Part shown: positions 1 through 11,205 of the stretch, in pieces | Numbering within the stretch: position 1 is the first letter of the stretch | Layout: every line of letters starts with the position of its first letter | Source: Hyposmocoma kahamanoa | Taxonomy: Eukaryota; Arthropoda; Insecta; Lepidoptera; Cosmopterigidae | Assembly (NCBI RefSeq): GCF_003589595.1 | Contig: NW_020653200.1 | Location: 5,137,684 to 5,201,683, forward strand | Reading direction: 5' to 3' | DNA: 64,000 nt | Notes under the pieces: model-generated | The model's database searches: none | What the model saw: only the letters and a program-made list of their open reading frames with translations | Told to the model about the DNA's origin: nothing | Program-made: the position numbers and the translations under genes

Positions 1-503
1 ACTGGGTTCAGGCAAAAGGCGAAAAAATTCCAATAATTTTTAATTTTATTTGATGCTGATGTCATTTACTCCTGCGTCAGCGGATGTACAACACAAGCGT
101 GCCGATCTACAGTCAAAATGTACCTTAATATGGACCATTACCTGTATTACTATTGACCAATCTGTAGTACTATTAGTAACAGTAAGGGTGTTTTACAATA
201 TTCTTACATTAACTTAGGGTAATAACGAATAAAGTGATACCTTCCTATTGCTATTGGTAAAGATTGTTGATAATACTAGAAATGCTCCTTTTTATGAATC
301 AAATGCTTTGTTGTGGGTGAAATATGGCTTTAAAGCCGTTTCTCACGAAAGCTTTTAGCACCTCGTTAGCAACACAGTGGTTTTTGCTGTTAGTTGTCGT
401 GTTTTGAGCGATTACATACTTATAAGTGTTGTCATGTTTTAAGCGATTACATATTTTTAATTAATTACATGCCATTGACAAACGTCACTAAAAGCTAAAG
501 TTG

Positions 504-1439
504 CTTTTTCACCGCCGAGGCGACACGAGGATTAAATTTATATGGCAAAATTTTCAATGTAACGCAACGAAGACGCAATTTCTCGCGCGAGCTCGCGATG
601 GCTTTTAATATCGATCGCGAGTTTGTGAGGTATGCACGATTTGACATTTAAAAAACATGGATTTAAAAGATTTGTAAGATTTCTTTTGCTAACATTTTTA
701 ATAATAATAATTTACGGTCCCGTAAATCGGTGGCGAGGCGAGAAAATTGTCGGTAATAAAGCCGGAGCAAAACAAAAAATGCCTATACCTAAAGAAAAAG
801 TAGCGTCGACATTTCAACACAACTTATTGGCACACAAGGTACTAGTACACTTCATTTCACTGGTTAACTTATTCTACACATAAAATTTAGCACAAAATGT
901 AGTATTTGAAATACGTGGAAAATTTTAGACAAGCCGATTAAAATCGAGTTATATGGACGCCTTGCCAACGTGAGATGTATTACTCAGTCGCGTGTTTGTC
1001 GCTAGACGAACTTTTTTAAAAGTATAGTGAAGCAAAAACTTTATACTAAAGGTTATTATACAACTTCTGCGTACTCGGATGGAGGATGGAGGTAGTCTCG
1101 TTCTCTAATGTTTCAAATAAAATAAAAAATATAATGTAAATGTTGAATGTGTACAAATGTTATTTGCAAAGAGCAACCCATAGAGTTTCTTGCTCATTCT
1201 TCTCAGGGGAATCTGCCTTACGAATGAGCGGTAGAGTTTAACCATTGTGACGATTTCAAGTGTAATAATGCTTACCTATGAAATAAAAATTATTTTGAAT
1301 TTGAATTTGAACTAAACAGCACTGAATCTTCATTATCCACAACCACAGCGCCAGCTTGCGCGACCTATTAACCAATTTTTGGTGACAATAGACCGGCGAG
1401 GTTTTAATTCTCGTCTCGTGTCGCCTCGCCGGTGGAAAA
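504..1439. repeat. Inverted-repeat-bounded element (MITE-like) in MED23 intron
   Basis: A block containing CACCGCCGAGGCGACACGAG at about 511-530 recurs as its reverse complement at 1405-1433, with a 5-bp insertion in the right copy. The right end also folds on itself: ACCGGCGAGG (1392-1401) pairs with CCTCGCCGGT (1424-1433). The arrangement is that of a small non-autonomous DNA transposon that later received a retroposon insertion. The family is not identified and no target duplication was established. Confidence 0.5.
1080..1312 (+). mobile_element. Lepidopteran retroposon 3' tail ending in (TTTGAA)n
   Basis: The segment has the character of a LINE/SINE 3' end: a GAGTTTCTTGCTC block, an AATAAA-like stretch, and a terminal TTTGAA repeat at 1293-1310. 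From memory, this block and tail recur very widely in moth and butterfly genomes. Only the 3' end is present, as expected from 5' truncation during target-primed insertion. Confidence 0.6.
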
Positions 1440-1520
1440 CCACCTTAACGCGGCGCTAAATGTGATCATGTGGAAAACAGTCATTACTACTAATTTACTA
1501 TGATATTATAAAAATATTAG

Positions 1521-1666
1521 GTGTTAAGACCAAATCCGGACGGCAGCGAGAGCCAAGTGTGCATCTACATCATCCAGCTGCTGCTGCTAAAGGGCTCCGA
1601 ACTGAGGAACAGAGCTCAGGACTTCATTAAAGAAAACTCGCCGGAGCACTGGAAACAAAATAATTG
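1521..1666 (+). CDS. MED23: MED23 exon a (first in window)
   Basis: The exon starts after TATTAG and reads VLRPNPDGSESQVC to KQNNW. It ends in codon phase 2 (TG of the Trp codon) before a GCAAGA donor; no GT fits here. Joining to G at 2652 rebuilds TGG (Trp) and continues YDK. Confidence 0.88.
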
Positions 1667-4600
1667 GCAAGATTTAATTATATTTTTTTACAATCCAATA
1701 ACATTTGTGTAATTATATCTTACACAGCAGGGACCGGAATATGTAGAGTCAGGGCTTGGAATATCGGAAACGGTATTTCAGGGATCGGTACTACTAGCCT
1801 TGGTACAGTGCCGGTACTTAGATGCTACCGGTATAAATTGTACCTGTATTTTCTGGAACATCAGTATCAAGTGTCAAGTGTACCTGTATTTTCATAAATT
1901 GGTTCCACTGATCTTAGTATGGTATCAGTTCTATACATATATATTACACAACCTTTTTAATAATAAGAAATGTTTATTTTTTCTTTCTTTTCTTTTACAT
2001 TCATTATATTAATTTATAGTGACACTGAAGCACTAACCATTTTGTGTCAGTGTTACTTGGGGGCTTTCGTTTATCCAGTTGACATATAGGTTTGATGAGG
2101 TAATTACTTATAAAAAAAATAACCAGATGTATTATATCACTCTAAACCGTCTCGCTTCATTTTAGCATTGTACTGAATAGTTTTCATCCCTACCGCTTAG
2201 TTTTAAACTGAAGATTCGTGAGTGCAAATGTCAATGCAATGAAAACAGTACACACGAGCAATTTCCCTCGCGGCGCGCCGACATGTCCTGACCGGAACCG
2301 CTATTGAATACCTTACCCGCACCTGTCGGTAAATATTCTATCGGTTTTCCTATGGTATCGGTATTAAGATATCGAAATGGAAAATACCAGTACAATACGT
2401 GATACGAGTAACATCCGTTACACGGGTGCTTTATGTCTCTGTTCCTCGAAGTTTAGGAAAATATACTCTACCTATTATAATCACTGGATATAAGCTAACG
2501 TGGTACAGCGGTCTTTAAAACTTTTTTTATGGGTTTATTTCGGGATATGAGGCTGTACAAAAATATCATTCCATACATATATTACATACATACATTAAAT
2601 TAATTTACACCTATTTTTATTTTGTTTTTTATTATGTTTTTATATTTTCAGGTATGACAAAATAGTAGCTTTCCACCGAAGATATCCTGAAAAGTTCACA
2701 CCAGAAGAGGCCAACACCGCTTACGGCACTCCTATTCCAGTTTACTTGAGCAATGTATGTTTGAGGTTCATACCAGTTCTGGACATAGTTGTGCACAGGC
2801 ATTTAGAGATCCCTCAGGTTAGCAAAAACCTAGAACAGTTACTCGATCATCTCGGGCATCTCTACAAATTTCACGGTAAGTATCTTCACTACCTAAGTTC
2901 TCCAATATGGAATAGTAAATTATTCATGCTTGATGATATGATGATAATTTCCAGGTCTGAATAAGTAAACTAAACCTTGTTTTATTCCGTCTATTAAAAA
3001 ATAAAATAAAACTACTTTAACGAACATTGAAAATGAAATTATATTTTGTGTGCAGTTAGTATGAGATTTTTTTGAATTCAGTTTTTTTTTTCAGATCGTC
3101 CTGTGACATTTTTGTACAACACATTACACTATTACGAGGTGAAACTTCGTAACAACGCCTTACTAAAGCGTAAACTGGTAAATGCCGTGCTCGGGTCATT
3201 AAAAGAGGTACGACCTGCAGGCTGGGCCACGACAGAAGCGTTTCAGACATATCTTTCGAAACCAGACGTAGAGGCTACCACATGGGCACCCGACCTCAAC
3301 TACTATCTGAGTTTGGTAAATAGAATGGTTGATAGTATCCTTTGGCACATATTGTTGTTTATGTTTTAAATATTTGTCATTCCTTTACTGAACTTTGAAG
3401 ACACCCACTTCTTATGTTCTGAATATTATAATTTGTTGGTATCACTTTCCGTGACGTATGATTTTTTTTATTTTTTTTTTTTTGATTTATACTTTCCAAA
3501 GAGACTTTTTATAGTGGAAACTAAAATGTGGTACTAAATTTTGCAACAAAGGTTAGCTGGAAAAAATCTCTTTATGGGATAAGCTCGCCTTTGTACAAGA
3601 ATGTTTTATTTCTTTGTTAAAAAGTTGTTTTTGTTGTATAATTAAGTGTATACATACAACATTATTTATAATTTTGCAATAAATTTTTCTTAACAAAAAT
3701 AACAGCAATGACAGGCAACTCCCACTTTCCAAACTCGGATTGGCGATTCAACGAGTACCCCAACCCGTCAGCCCACGCGCTGTACGTTACTTGTGTCGAG
3801 CTCATGTCATTGCCTCAGGCGCCGAACATCATCGGGAATAATCTGCTCGACGTGATTACCAAAGGTTTCGTGGTCATACCCACCACCAAAATACAATTGT
3901 GGATCAATGCAATTGGTCTCATAATGGCCGCCCTTCCTGATCCATATTGGACAACATTACACGACAGAGTTTTTGACCTAATAGCGAACAATGAAATGGT
4001 TGATTGGGCGTCCCCTCACTCCCCGTTCCAGCTGTTCAATTTGAAGACTACGAACGACGCCATGCTGGAGAATAAATACAGTTTGGTTCTGGCGCTCGCA
4101 CATGCAATCTGGTACCACGCTGGTTCTGGGCAGATCATGCAAGTGCCGCAGTAAGTTATACTCAATATTCAACTTAAATAACTTATACTAATGTATCGCA
4201 GATATGCTAAGACGTACGAAGGACACCTACAAGTTTAAAACTGATACAGTATAATATTTATTTTATTAATTTGGGAGAAAAAACAATTAAGTGCAAAGTG
4301 TACAACATATATTACATAAAAAGTTCACATTCCTACAAATTACTTAGGATATGTCTATTTAGTTTTTTTTAATATCAACTGATGGTGTCTATTTAGTTTT
4401 TTTTAATATCAACTGATGGGACGAACAGGTCGTGCGCCTGATGGTAACCTACGTGCCTGTCCACAACACTTCCTCCGCGCTCGTCACCCTGAGACATAAA
4501 ATGACAAGTCCCATGTGCCCAATGTAATTTTACCAGCACGCTTACCCTTCATAACCGGAACACAGTAACGCTGACATTACTGCTTGGCGGCATAATAGGT

Positions 4601-5606
4601 AAGGTGGCAGAATTACCCTGGACGAACTCTTTCACAAGGAAGCTCTATTGCTACTAAAAAGTTGCTAAAGTTTACTCGTTATACGTTTCAGGTTTATCAA
4701 AGAAAAACTATCGCCCGAGATACGAACGGAGACACAGCTGCTGTTTCTCTGTCACTTAGTAGGTCCGTTTCTGCAGAGGTTCAACTCTGACCTGTCACGC
4801 ACGGTCATGGACATCACAATTACGCTTTACGAGCTCCTCGCACACATCGACAAAGCGCAACCTCATCTGCAGTATATCGATCCCATATGCGACTTACTGT
4901 ATCCTTTTAATTTCGTGATCAAAACGTAAAATGTTTTTTTAGTAGATAGGCGCATTTTGTGCTAGTGCCAATAAATCTTAGTGATATTCATGGTCATAAT
5001 CAACCTGTTATACATATATATACGTATACATCATCTCCTTGCAGGGCACGTCACTCACAAACACTAAAGGTGCACTTTTCAATCGAAACGCTTAAAACCA
5101 GCTTTAATAAAGAATATCTGTCCAAAATACGTTTATGTATTTAGATCTGTTTATTTTCTCTGTTGAATACGGCATTCGACTTTTTTTATCGCTTTATTCA
5201 ATTGTGATGGACATAATTGATAAAGATTGACCTAAAATTCGTTATGCTATATCTAAGTAATGCCCGTAACATTCCTACATGATTGTTTCAAATCAACGAT
5301 GGGGATATGGTCCGTATCTTCTAAGCGAAACGGTCCCTAAGTGTGGCATCATTAAAGTGCAATATCAATGTAAAAGAGTTTCAATTTAAAATATTTTATG
5401 AAAGTTGCTTGTAGTACATTTTTGTTAAAAGAGTTTAGACAATGAGTTTTCTTAGCTAATTCTTCAGTTACCATATAAAATACATGTTCGTCGGCGACAC
5501 GTTAAAGAACGAAGCGGAGAGCGTGATCCGTAAACTGCGCCCGGCGCTGCAAATGCGACTGCGGTTCATCACGCATTTGAACGTGGAACAAATCAACACT
5601 GCCTAG
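1521..5606 (+). CDS. MED23: Mediator complex subunit 23 (C-terminal ~466 residues, 5' end outside window)
   Basis: MED23 (Sur-2) is a tail-associated Mediator subunit that relays signals from activators such as MAPK-responsive Ets factors to RNA polymerase II in the nucleus. The join 1521-1666, 2652-2875, 3095-3334, 3706-4150, 4692-4898 and 5468-5606 is 1401 nt, in frame throughout, and ends at TAG 5604-5606. Conserved family stretches include IKENSPEHWKQNNW, DRPVTFLYNTLHYYE, DWRFNEYPNPSAHALYVTCVEL, HLVGPFLQRF and IDPICDLLYHIKYMF. These line up with the C-terminal third of animal MED23 proteins of about 1370 residues. The insect protein ends right after the conserved LRFITH block and lacks the polar tail I recall from vertebrates. 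The N-terminal two thirds lie left of the window. Product identity is near certain; exon edges were set by keeping frame and family similarity. Confidence 0.96.
1667..2651 (+). other. MED23: GC-AG intron of MED23
   Basis: The donor is GC (1667-1668, GCAAGA) and the acceptor TTTTCAG (2645-2651). The intron carries degraded repeat sequence, including a segment at about 1725-2420 rich in GGTACCGG-like and GGTATCGGTA-like words. It looks like an old non-autonomous DNA transposon, but I could not define its ends. Confidence 0.75.
2652..2875 (+). CDS. MED23: MED23 exon b
   Basis: Acceptor TTTTCAG, donor GTAAGT-like (GGTAAG at 2875-2880). The exon encodes YDKIVAFHRRYPEKF through LLDHLGHLYKFH and leaves a phase-1 G that completes Asp with the next exon. 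Confidence 0.93.
3095..3334 (+). CDS. MED23: MED23 exon c
   Basis: A strong polypyrimidine tract precedes CAG at 3092-3094. The exon encodes DRPVTFLYNTLHYYE through LSLVNRMVD and ends in phase 1 before GTATCC. Its product is one of the best conserved stretches of the family. Confidence 0.93.
3335..3705 (+). other. MED23 intron, nothing recognised
   Basis: The intron is T-rich with poly-T runs near 3465-3484. No gene or repeat family was recognised. It ends in the acceptor ACAG. Confidence 0.8.
3706..4150 (+). CDS. MED23: MED23 exon d
   Basis: The exon encodes TMTGNSHFPNSDWRFNEYPN through GQIMQVP and leaves CA of a Gln codon before GTAAGT. It is the longest exon seen. The ATG at 3708-3710 is internal, not a start. 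Confidence 0.94.
4151..4691 (+). other. MED23 intron with 34-bp tandem duplication and retroposon relic
   Basis: A 34-bp unit is repeated exactly twice at 4352-4385 and 4386-4419. It abuts a relic at about 4420-4625 with words such as GACGAACAGGTCGTGCGCCT and CTGCTTGGCGGCATAATAGG. From memory, these words are typical of dispersed lepidopteran retroposons. Confidence 0.6.
4692..4898 (+). CDS. MED23: MED23 exon e
   Basis: The acceptor is TTTCAG (4686-4691) and the donor GTATCC after 4898. The exon encodes FIKEKLSPEIRTETQLL through YIDPICDL, containing HLVGPFLQRF. Phase 1 in, phase 2 out. Confidence 0.93.
4899..5467 (+). other. MED23 last intron, nothing recognised
   Basis: An AT-rich intron ending in TTCTTCAG. 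A 61-codon frame inside it has no recognisable similarity. Confidence 0.75.
5468..5606 (+). CDS. MED23: MED23 last coding exon
   Basis: The exon encodes YHIKYMFVGD through RLRFITHLNVEQINTA and stops at TAG 5604-5606. YHIKYMF.GD and the RLRFITH block are typical of the family's C-terminus. Confidence 0.94.
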
Positions 5607-8600
5607 CAGAACGAATACTACAGCTATACACCTAGCAGCTCCAGTTCTAGCTCGGAGTAGGTATAGCTGTAGTTCACATCACGTATGTATAAAAAACTAT
5701 CATCACAATTTATGGTTATTCGTAAAGATACACTCGAATTTGAACATTAAGTGATCAATCTAACACAGCTCATCACACTTTATTAATTTAATCATCTGCA
5801 TTATTACGTTGTCCGTATTTAAAACATGTGTAATCAACTTTTTGCCAGTTGATATACTAGTAAAAAATGTTTTGGATGATCGGTTAATTATTGATCTCTA
5901 TGAAACAATTAAAGGTTTAATTGTGTAATTATAATAATATATAATCATATTATACATATAATAATATAAAAATAAGAGGCCGTGCCTTCTTACGGTTGAA
6001 TTGAATATTATCCTGGAATTTTATTGTATGTGTTTGGTTGTAGGATATAAAAAAAATCACAATTTATTGAAATCACAATGTATTTGTTTTAATTGAAGAG
6101 GGAGCCAAAGCATCACATAAATCATCTCTGCGGGTTGTAATACACATATGTTAAGAATGACTCAATTCACATAATGTACTTATTTGAGTACTATGTTTAT
6201 TGAATGAAATAGACAAGTCATAAAAACGTATATAATATACGAAAGTTCAAAGATTACTAACTGTGTAACACAACGACAACGATTAAATGTATTTTCTTAA
6301 ATATTTAGATTTAAGAGGTTTATTAAAATTGCAATGTTATCAATAAACATTAAAAGGCTATCATCGTATCACTTGGGTTGTGGATATTGTTTTCTAAGCT
6401 AACGATGTAATTTAAAGTTGAGCAATAACTGTCTTAAACTAGAGAGAGAAAATTACGCAGGTTATCTAGTGCGATAATCTAAAAACAATAGAAATGAAGA
6501 TTATTGGTGTGTTAAATAAGTCGCCTATAAGAATATATTTTTATATTGTTCAGCTGTGTAAGCTTCTGCGGATGCAATTCACTCTTTGAGGTCACTTTCC
6601 TAGGTTAGGTGTATAGCGAGTGAACATCACAAATAATATATTATGTAAATATATTATTAAATATGTTTCGTGTTTCGTACGCAGAAACATTCAAAAAGTA
6701 ATATACATTTACAATTGCGGGGCGATATTTCAAAATAGTTATGTTGAAATATCGCCTATTTGTTAAATTTCTGTACAAGGAGATTATATTTAGTTATGAA
6801 AGTTTATAAACGATGATAATCCAACCATTCAGCATGTCTGGTGAATTTGTCCCTTGCCAAAGACCTGCTGTATTTAATTAATATTATTTGTATACTGTTT
6901 TTGTAAAATAATCTAGTTATGGGTTTTAATTTTGGTTTCCAAATTGGACCAATCAATATAAATTAAAGGACATCTTACCAGACGTACTTCCGTTACCTTT
7001 TACATATTATGTAGATGGCGTAAAGTTATTTCTCATAATAATAAACAAAGAACCGTGTTTTGCTGGTTGGTTGGAACATCGACAAATGTTGAGTCGACAT
7101 GCAGCTACCATAAACATTCTTTTCCATCACGGTTCACTAGTTAATGGTTCCCATAAGTCTTGTCTATTTTGAAAGGTCGATGTGAGAGCCAGGCATTGTT
7201 AAAGATAGATAGAACTTCTTGTGTTGTATGTAGATTATTATTTACTCAATTATTTTAGAAACGAATACGTTAAAAGTTACTGAGTTCAAATTGTTTCGCT
7301 ATTAGTAGATAAATTATTCTCATCTTCACATTGTACTGACTTTATAAATTTATTTAGGACTTTAAAGATTCTAATAATTTAAATTTGTAATAATTCCTAG
7401 ATATTTTTACAATCGAAGTTTCCGGACACACATAGATAAGGTAAAGCTTCAATTGAGTTACAAATCTTAGATACATTTTTTTTTATAATATGTATTTAAT
7501 AATATAATACTAGGAAAATAATTACCAGAACACAATGCAATACATTTTTATGGCATTTTATGCTTTTCAGGATTTTCATACCTATTTCTAAGTGATAAAG
7601 GTATTTGTTAGGTTTAAGTAGTCTACTATGTAAGTAGTACAGTAACTTTCTGATGTTAAGTTACTTTAATACAATCGGAGAAGCAATAGAAGTAATAAAC
7701 ACATATTACGATTTTTAAATTGTAGCTAAATTAATATTTAGTATAATCCATCTCATTATAGTCGAAGGTTGCGATATTTTTATCTTTAAAACAGTTGTCT
7801 TTGTAGTGTGTCTAAATTCGAACATGGTGGAATTTAAGTATATTGCGCTGTTTCGTTATAAATTAAGAATTCTAAATAGGGTGCAATGCTAATCGATAAA
7901 TCCAAAAATTCTGTTTGAAACTTGAAAGTATGAAAAATGTTGATAAGAAAATTCACAAACTAGCGGAACTTTAACAGATAAAGTAAATTAAGTTGTCCCA
8001 AAAAATATAGTTTTTATTTTATCTCCAAACGAAGCAAAAGTATAGTACATATCTGTTGGACAATATATAAGTACATCAAGAGACATTGACGGTTCTTCTG
8101 CTCAACTCCAGTTCTCAGTCGGACATCCGTTGGAAACAATTACTGTCTAATAAGTAACACTCGATCATATCAAAACACAATGTCAAGTATGGAGCTTCAT
8201 TCGCATCACGCGTCTTTTAATTTTATCGATTATTACTTATTTGACAGCAATTGTTTTGGACGAATGTCGGATGGAGAACAGGAGCAGACCCCCTGGTTCC
8301 GTTGCACTGAAGGCGATGTTTGAGCAAAAGTGTATAGCTTGATGTGCTGTTGACTGTACAATCATTGTTTGACAGCGTTTGAACGGGTTTTTGAAGTGTT
8401 TATCGAGAAATAACTTTATATTTTTTAAATTATACTTACTGCGCGTGCTCGTTTGATCAAATTCGTATTATTAGTTTTTGTAATTTATGTTCTGACGCTT
8501 TACACGTCTCGTAAGTGCAGCCACGGAAATTATTATTGTGGTTCCGTTGCTAAACTTTTTTTAGGAAGTTCCGTTTATATTTTATTTGAATTCTTCGGTT

Positions 8601-9400
8601 GTGTTATTGACGTCTTTACATTATTAAGATACTTATAAAAAAGACGAGATATACAAAAATGTGTAGCCAATGAGTAAATGAGTATTATCAAAATTAATAC
8701 ATTAAAATTGAAAATGACTGTTAATATTTTGAACACAGTATATATTGTACCATATATCATTATGTAATAAAAGCTAGCAAATATTCATAGAATGTATATG
8801 TCGAATATATTGTATATTAAGGTTTTTACATTGAACTTATAATTTTATGGTTGTGTTGTAGGTATCAGTAATTTATTTCTTTATGACCTCAATTTATACT
8901 TAATTTAAATTTATTCACGAAAGTTAAGATATGCAGAACGTTATGTAAGGATTCTAAGGATTTTGTACAATTTTGAAATCAAAGTCTCTGTAAATGTTAA
9001 TGTCAAATTATACTTTTCTAAGCTTACATAAACAACGATTACTGCAAGAAATTACAGTCTTTGTGATATATGAAACAGTAATAGAATCAAAGTCAGCTTA
9101 CATGGTTTCATGATTGTGTTAATGTATAGTGTGTGAATTGAAAATCCCTTCTATTTATTGAAGAATAAATATTTTTTTAAATTGACTAATTTGTTTATTC
9201 TGTGTGCAATTTAGTGTAAGGAACTGGCAAAGTAAAATAATATGTTGTACTTCCCGAGATCACAGACCAATAACTTAAAAGGACTGCTAATCGCGATAGA
9301 AGACAACGTAGTTGGGTATTCAGTACCTATTGGTACACCACAAATCGCAACGAGTAGAGGATCGTGGGGTTAATGGGCGCCTACTCCTACTTACTAAGGA
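5607..9400 (+). other. MED23 3' UTR and downstream intergenic region
   Basis: AT-rich sequence without a supported gene. A candidate polyadenylation signal AATAAA sits at 6342-6347. Others occur at about 7692 and 9164, so the 3' UTR could be short or long. Small frames near 8453-8760 on both strands lack any recognisable similarity. Confidence 0.55.
5611..5676 (+). promoter_or_regulatory. Hairpin at the start of the MED23 3' UTR
   Basis: ACTACAGCTATAC (5617-5629) is perfectly complementary to GTATAGCTGTAGT (5661-5673). The outer GAA/TTC pairs across a bulge, and CTCC pairs with GGAG inside the loop. The stem begins 11 bases after the stop codon and would be in the mRNA. A regulatory role is inference only. 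Confidence 0.6.
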
Positions 9401-9410
9401 AAATTGATAA

Positions 9411-9862
9411 TGACCGTCAGGATGGCTGGTCGCTTGTGGCGTCTGGCACTGAGTGTATATTCAAGAATTGCTACCTATTTGCTACCTTTTCTTAATAATT
9501 GCTACCTATGATATATTCTGAAAAATTAAAGAAATATTTTGACCAGCCATTCTGACGTCATGATGGTTGGTCGCCTCTTTGTTCAGCATGAAGGGAGGAG
9601 ATTTTCCAGAAGTATGCATTACCAATAATTGCTACCTCTTTGCTACCTTCATGAATTAAAGGTATACGCTTCATATCTACATTAGTTAAAAAAATATAAC
9701 CGATTGAAAATTTTACGAAAAAGTGCCTGACTAATCTAAAAAAGCAAAAGTTTTTAGTTCTTAATTGTCATAATATAAAGGGCAGGCGTTTAACAATTAC
9801 TTCGAGGCGACCTAATCTGGTGAGGTTGTTGATGTATAAAATCGAGAGGGTAGGTAACCATC
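9411..9862 (+). repeat. Left terminal inverted repeat of the Mutator-like element
   Basis: The repeat matches the reverse complement of 10745-11195 along its whole length with scattered substitutions. Inside it, the terminal motif GTCAGGATGGCTGGTCGC (9416-9433) recurs as a near copy, GTCATGATGGTTGGTCGC, at about 9558-9575. GACCAGCCATTCTGACGTCA just before the second copy makes a local imperfect palindrome around TGACGTCA. GCTACCTATTTGCTACC-type words also repeat. Confidence 0.85.
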
Positions 9863-10000
9863 ATAACGCAACATGCGTGTCATTTGTCATAAGTGGATCA
9901 AATTGTTTTAGTTTAATTTATCTGAGGATTCAAAGGTTTTGCTGTTGCTAATATTGAGTTTAATATTTATGTTTCTGGTTTAAGTAGTGTTTGGTGACAA

Positions 10001-10680
10001 TGAAAAGAGGGAGGAAGTTTGTTATGCCACTCGATGAGCAAAAAATTGCATTACTGCAAAAAAAGTATTTTTCCATTAAATCTGATTTACCGCCGCCTAG
10101 CGATCCACTTTGGTGAAAGTAGTGTAGTAGTGAAATTAGTACCCTTTTATCACATAAATTTTCCACACGGGCACTATATGTCTCTGTAAAGAAAAATTTC
10201 GACATTTTCTTCAGTGGCCCTGATAATCCTGCTGTTCGTTAAGAAGATCAAAACAAAATTCTGTCTAATGATAATCAATCAAAAAAGTAATACAAGGACG
10301 AAGTAGCAGTCAGTTAAACAGTAATTTATAATTTTATTATTGATACCTATCAGTGGGAACGAATGCACCCGTTAAGTAAACGTATACAGTTAAATCATGG
10401 ACCTGAGACTGTATTTAGAATGAAACATCGCTTGTCTAAGCATCAGTGAGCCCATCTTTTGCGCGAAAAGATTTGGGAGGTTCTTCCCATTGCACATAGT
10501 TGGATATTTAAAAAGTATTCTATTTCTAAGAATAATAAAATAACGTGCAATGGAATTTGCAAAGAATGTGAGGCTAACACAAAAATTACAAATAACTAGC
10601 CTTCGAATAATATAGCCCTGTGTAAGTGTACTGTAACAAACTACGGCAAAGATTTTGTTCATACTTTTGCTAAAAAATTA
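10001..10680 (+). pseudogene. Decayed internal reading frame of the Mutator-like element
   Basis: The + strand reads MKRGRKFVMPLDEQKIALLQ from 10001 and then meets in-frame stops. Downstream, the series WERMHPLSKRIQLNHGPETV, RMKHRLSKHQ, KIWEVLPIAHSWIFKKYSIS and a cysteine cluster CNGICKEC followed by CKC and a His reads as one continuous zinc-binding domain with a few stops. It resembles the N-terminal part of an element-encoded protein. No catalytic domain is present. I recall no confident family name; the minus-strand frames here are antisense shadows. Confidence 0.5.
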
Positions 10681-10744
10681 AAACTATATAATTTTTGTAA
10701 CAACTATATAATTACAACTATATTCTTTGTTAATATTGAGTTAA

Positions 10745-11195
10745 GATGGTTACCTACCCTCTCGGTTTTATACATTAGCAATCTCACCAGACTAGTTCGC
10801 CTCGAAGTAATTGTTGAACGCCTGCCCTTTATATTATGGCAATAAAGCACAAAAATATTTTGCTTTTTTAGTTTAGTCAGGCACTTTTCCGCAAAATTTT
10901 CAATCGGTTATATTTTTTAATTAATGTAGATATGAAGCGTATACCTTTAATTCGTGAAGGTAGCAAATAGGTAGCAATTATTGGTAATACATACTTCTGG
11001 AAAATCTGCTCCCTTCATGCTGAACAAAGAGGCGACCAGCCATCCTGACGTCAGAATGGCTGGCCAAAAATTTTTTTAATTTTTCAGAATATATCATAGG
11101 TAGCAATTATTTACAAAAGATAGCAAATAGGTAACAATTCTTGAATATACACTCAGTGCCAGGCGCCACAGGCGACCAGCCAACCTGACGGTCAC
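10745..11195 (-). repeat. Right terminal inverted repeat of the Mutator-like element
   Basis: Inverted partner of 9411-9862, ending CCTGACGGTCAC just before the second AAATTGATAA. Confidence 0.85.
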
Positions 11196-11205
11196 AAATT
11201 GATAA

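Larger units (their letters stand above)
1..1520. other. Intron of MED23 upstream of the first exon in the window
   Basis: No coding segment of MED23 is recognisable here, so the exons for the first two thirds of the protein must lie left of the window and this is the 3' part of an intron longer than 1.5 kb. It ends in the acceptor TATTAG at 1515-1520. An 83-codon reading frame at 632-883 is lysine-rich and unlike anything I recognise. The stretch is mostly transposon debris (TIR pair and retroposon tail, listed separately). Confidence 0.6.
9401..11205. mobile_element. Long-TIR DNA transposon with 10-bp target duplication (Mutator-like)
   Basis: The element body is 9411-11195 (about 1785 bp). 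It is bounded by ~450-bp inverted repeats (9411-9862 and 10745-11195) and flanked by an identical 10-bp direct repeat AAATTGATAA at 9401-9410 and 11196-11205. The ends read TGACCGTCAGG / CCTGACGGTCA. Long TIRs plus a 9-10-bp duplication are the hallmark of Mutator-like elements. The core carries a decayed reading frame rather than a complete transposase, so this copy is non-autonomous. Superfamily assignment is inference from structure. Confidence 0.75.

Noticed and set aside
632..883. 83-codon frame before the first MED23 exon, considered as an upstream MED23 exon
   Set aside because: No similarity to MED23 and no matching splice sites.
9960..10662. Minus-strand frames of 81 and 90 codons inside the long-TIR element
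   Set aside because: The + strand gives the protein-like pattern with Cys clusters; the minus-strand frames are shadows.
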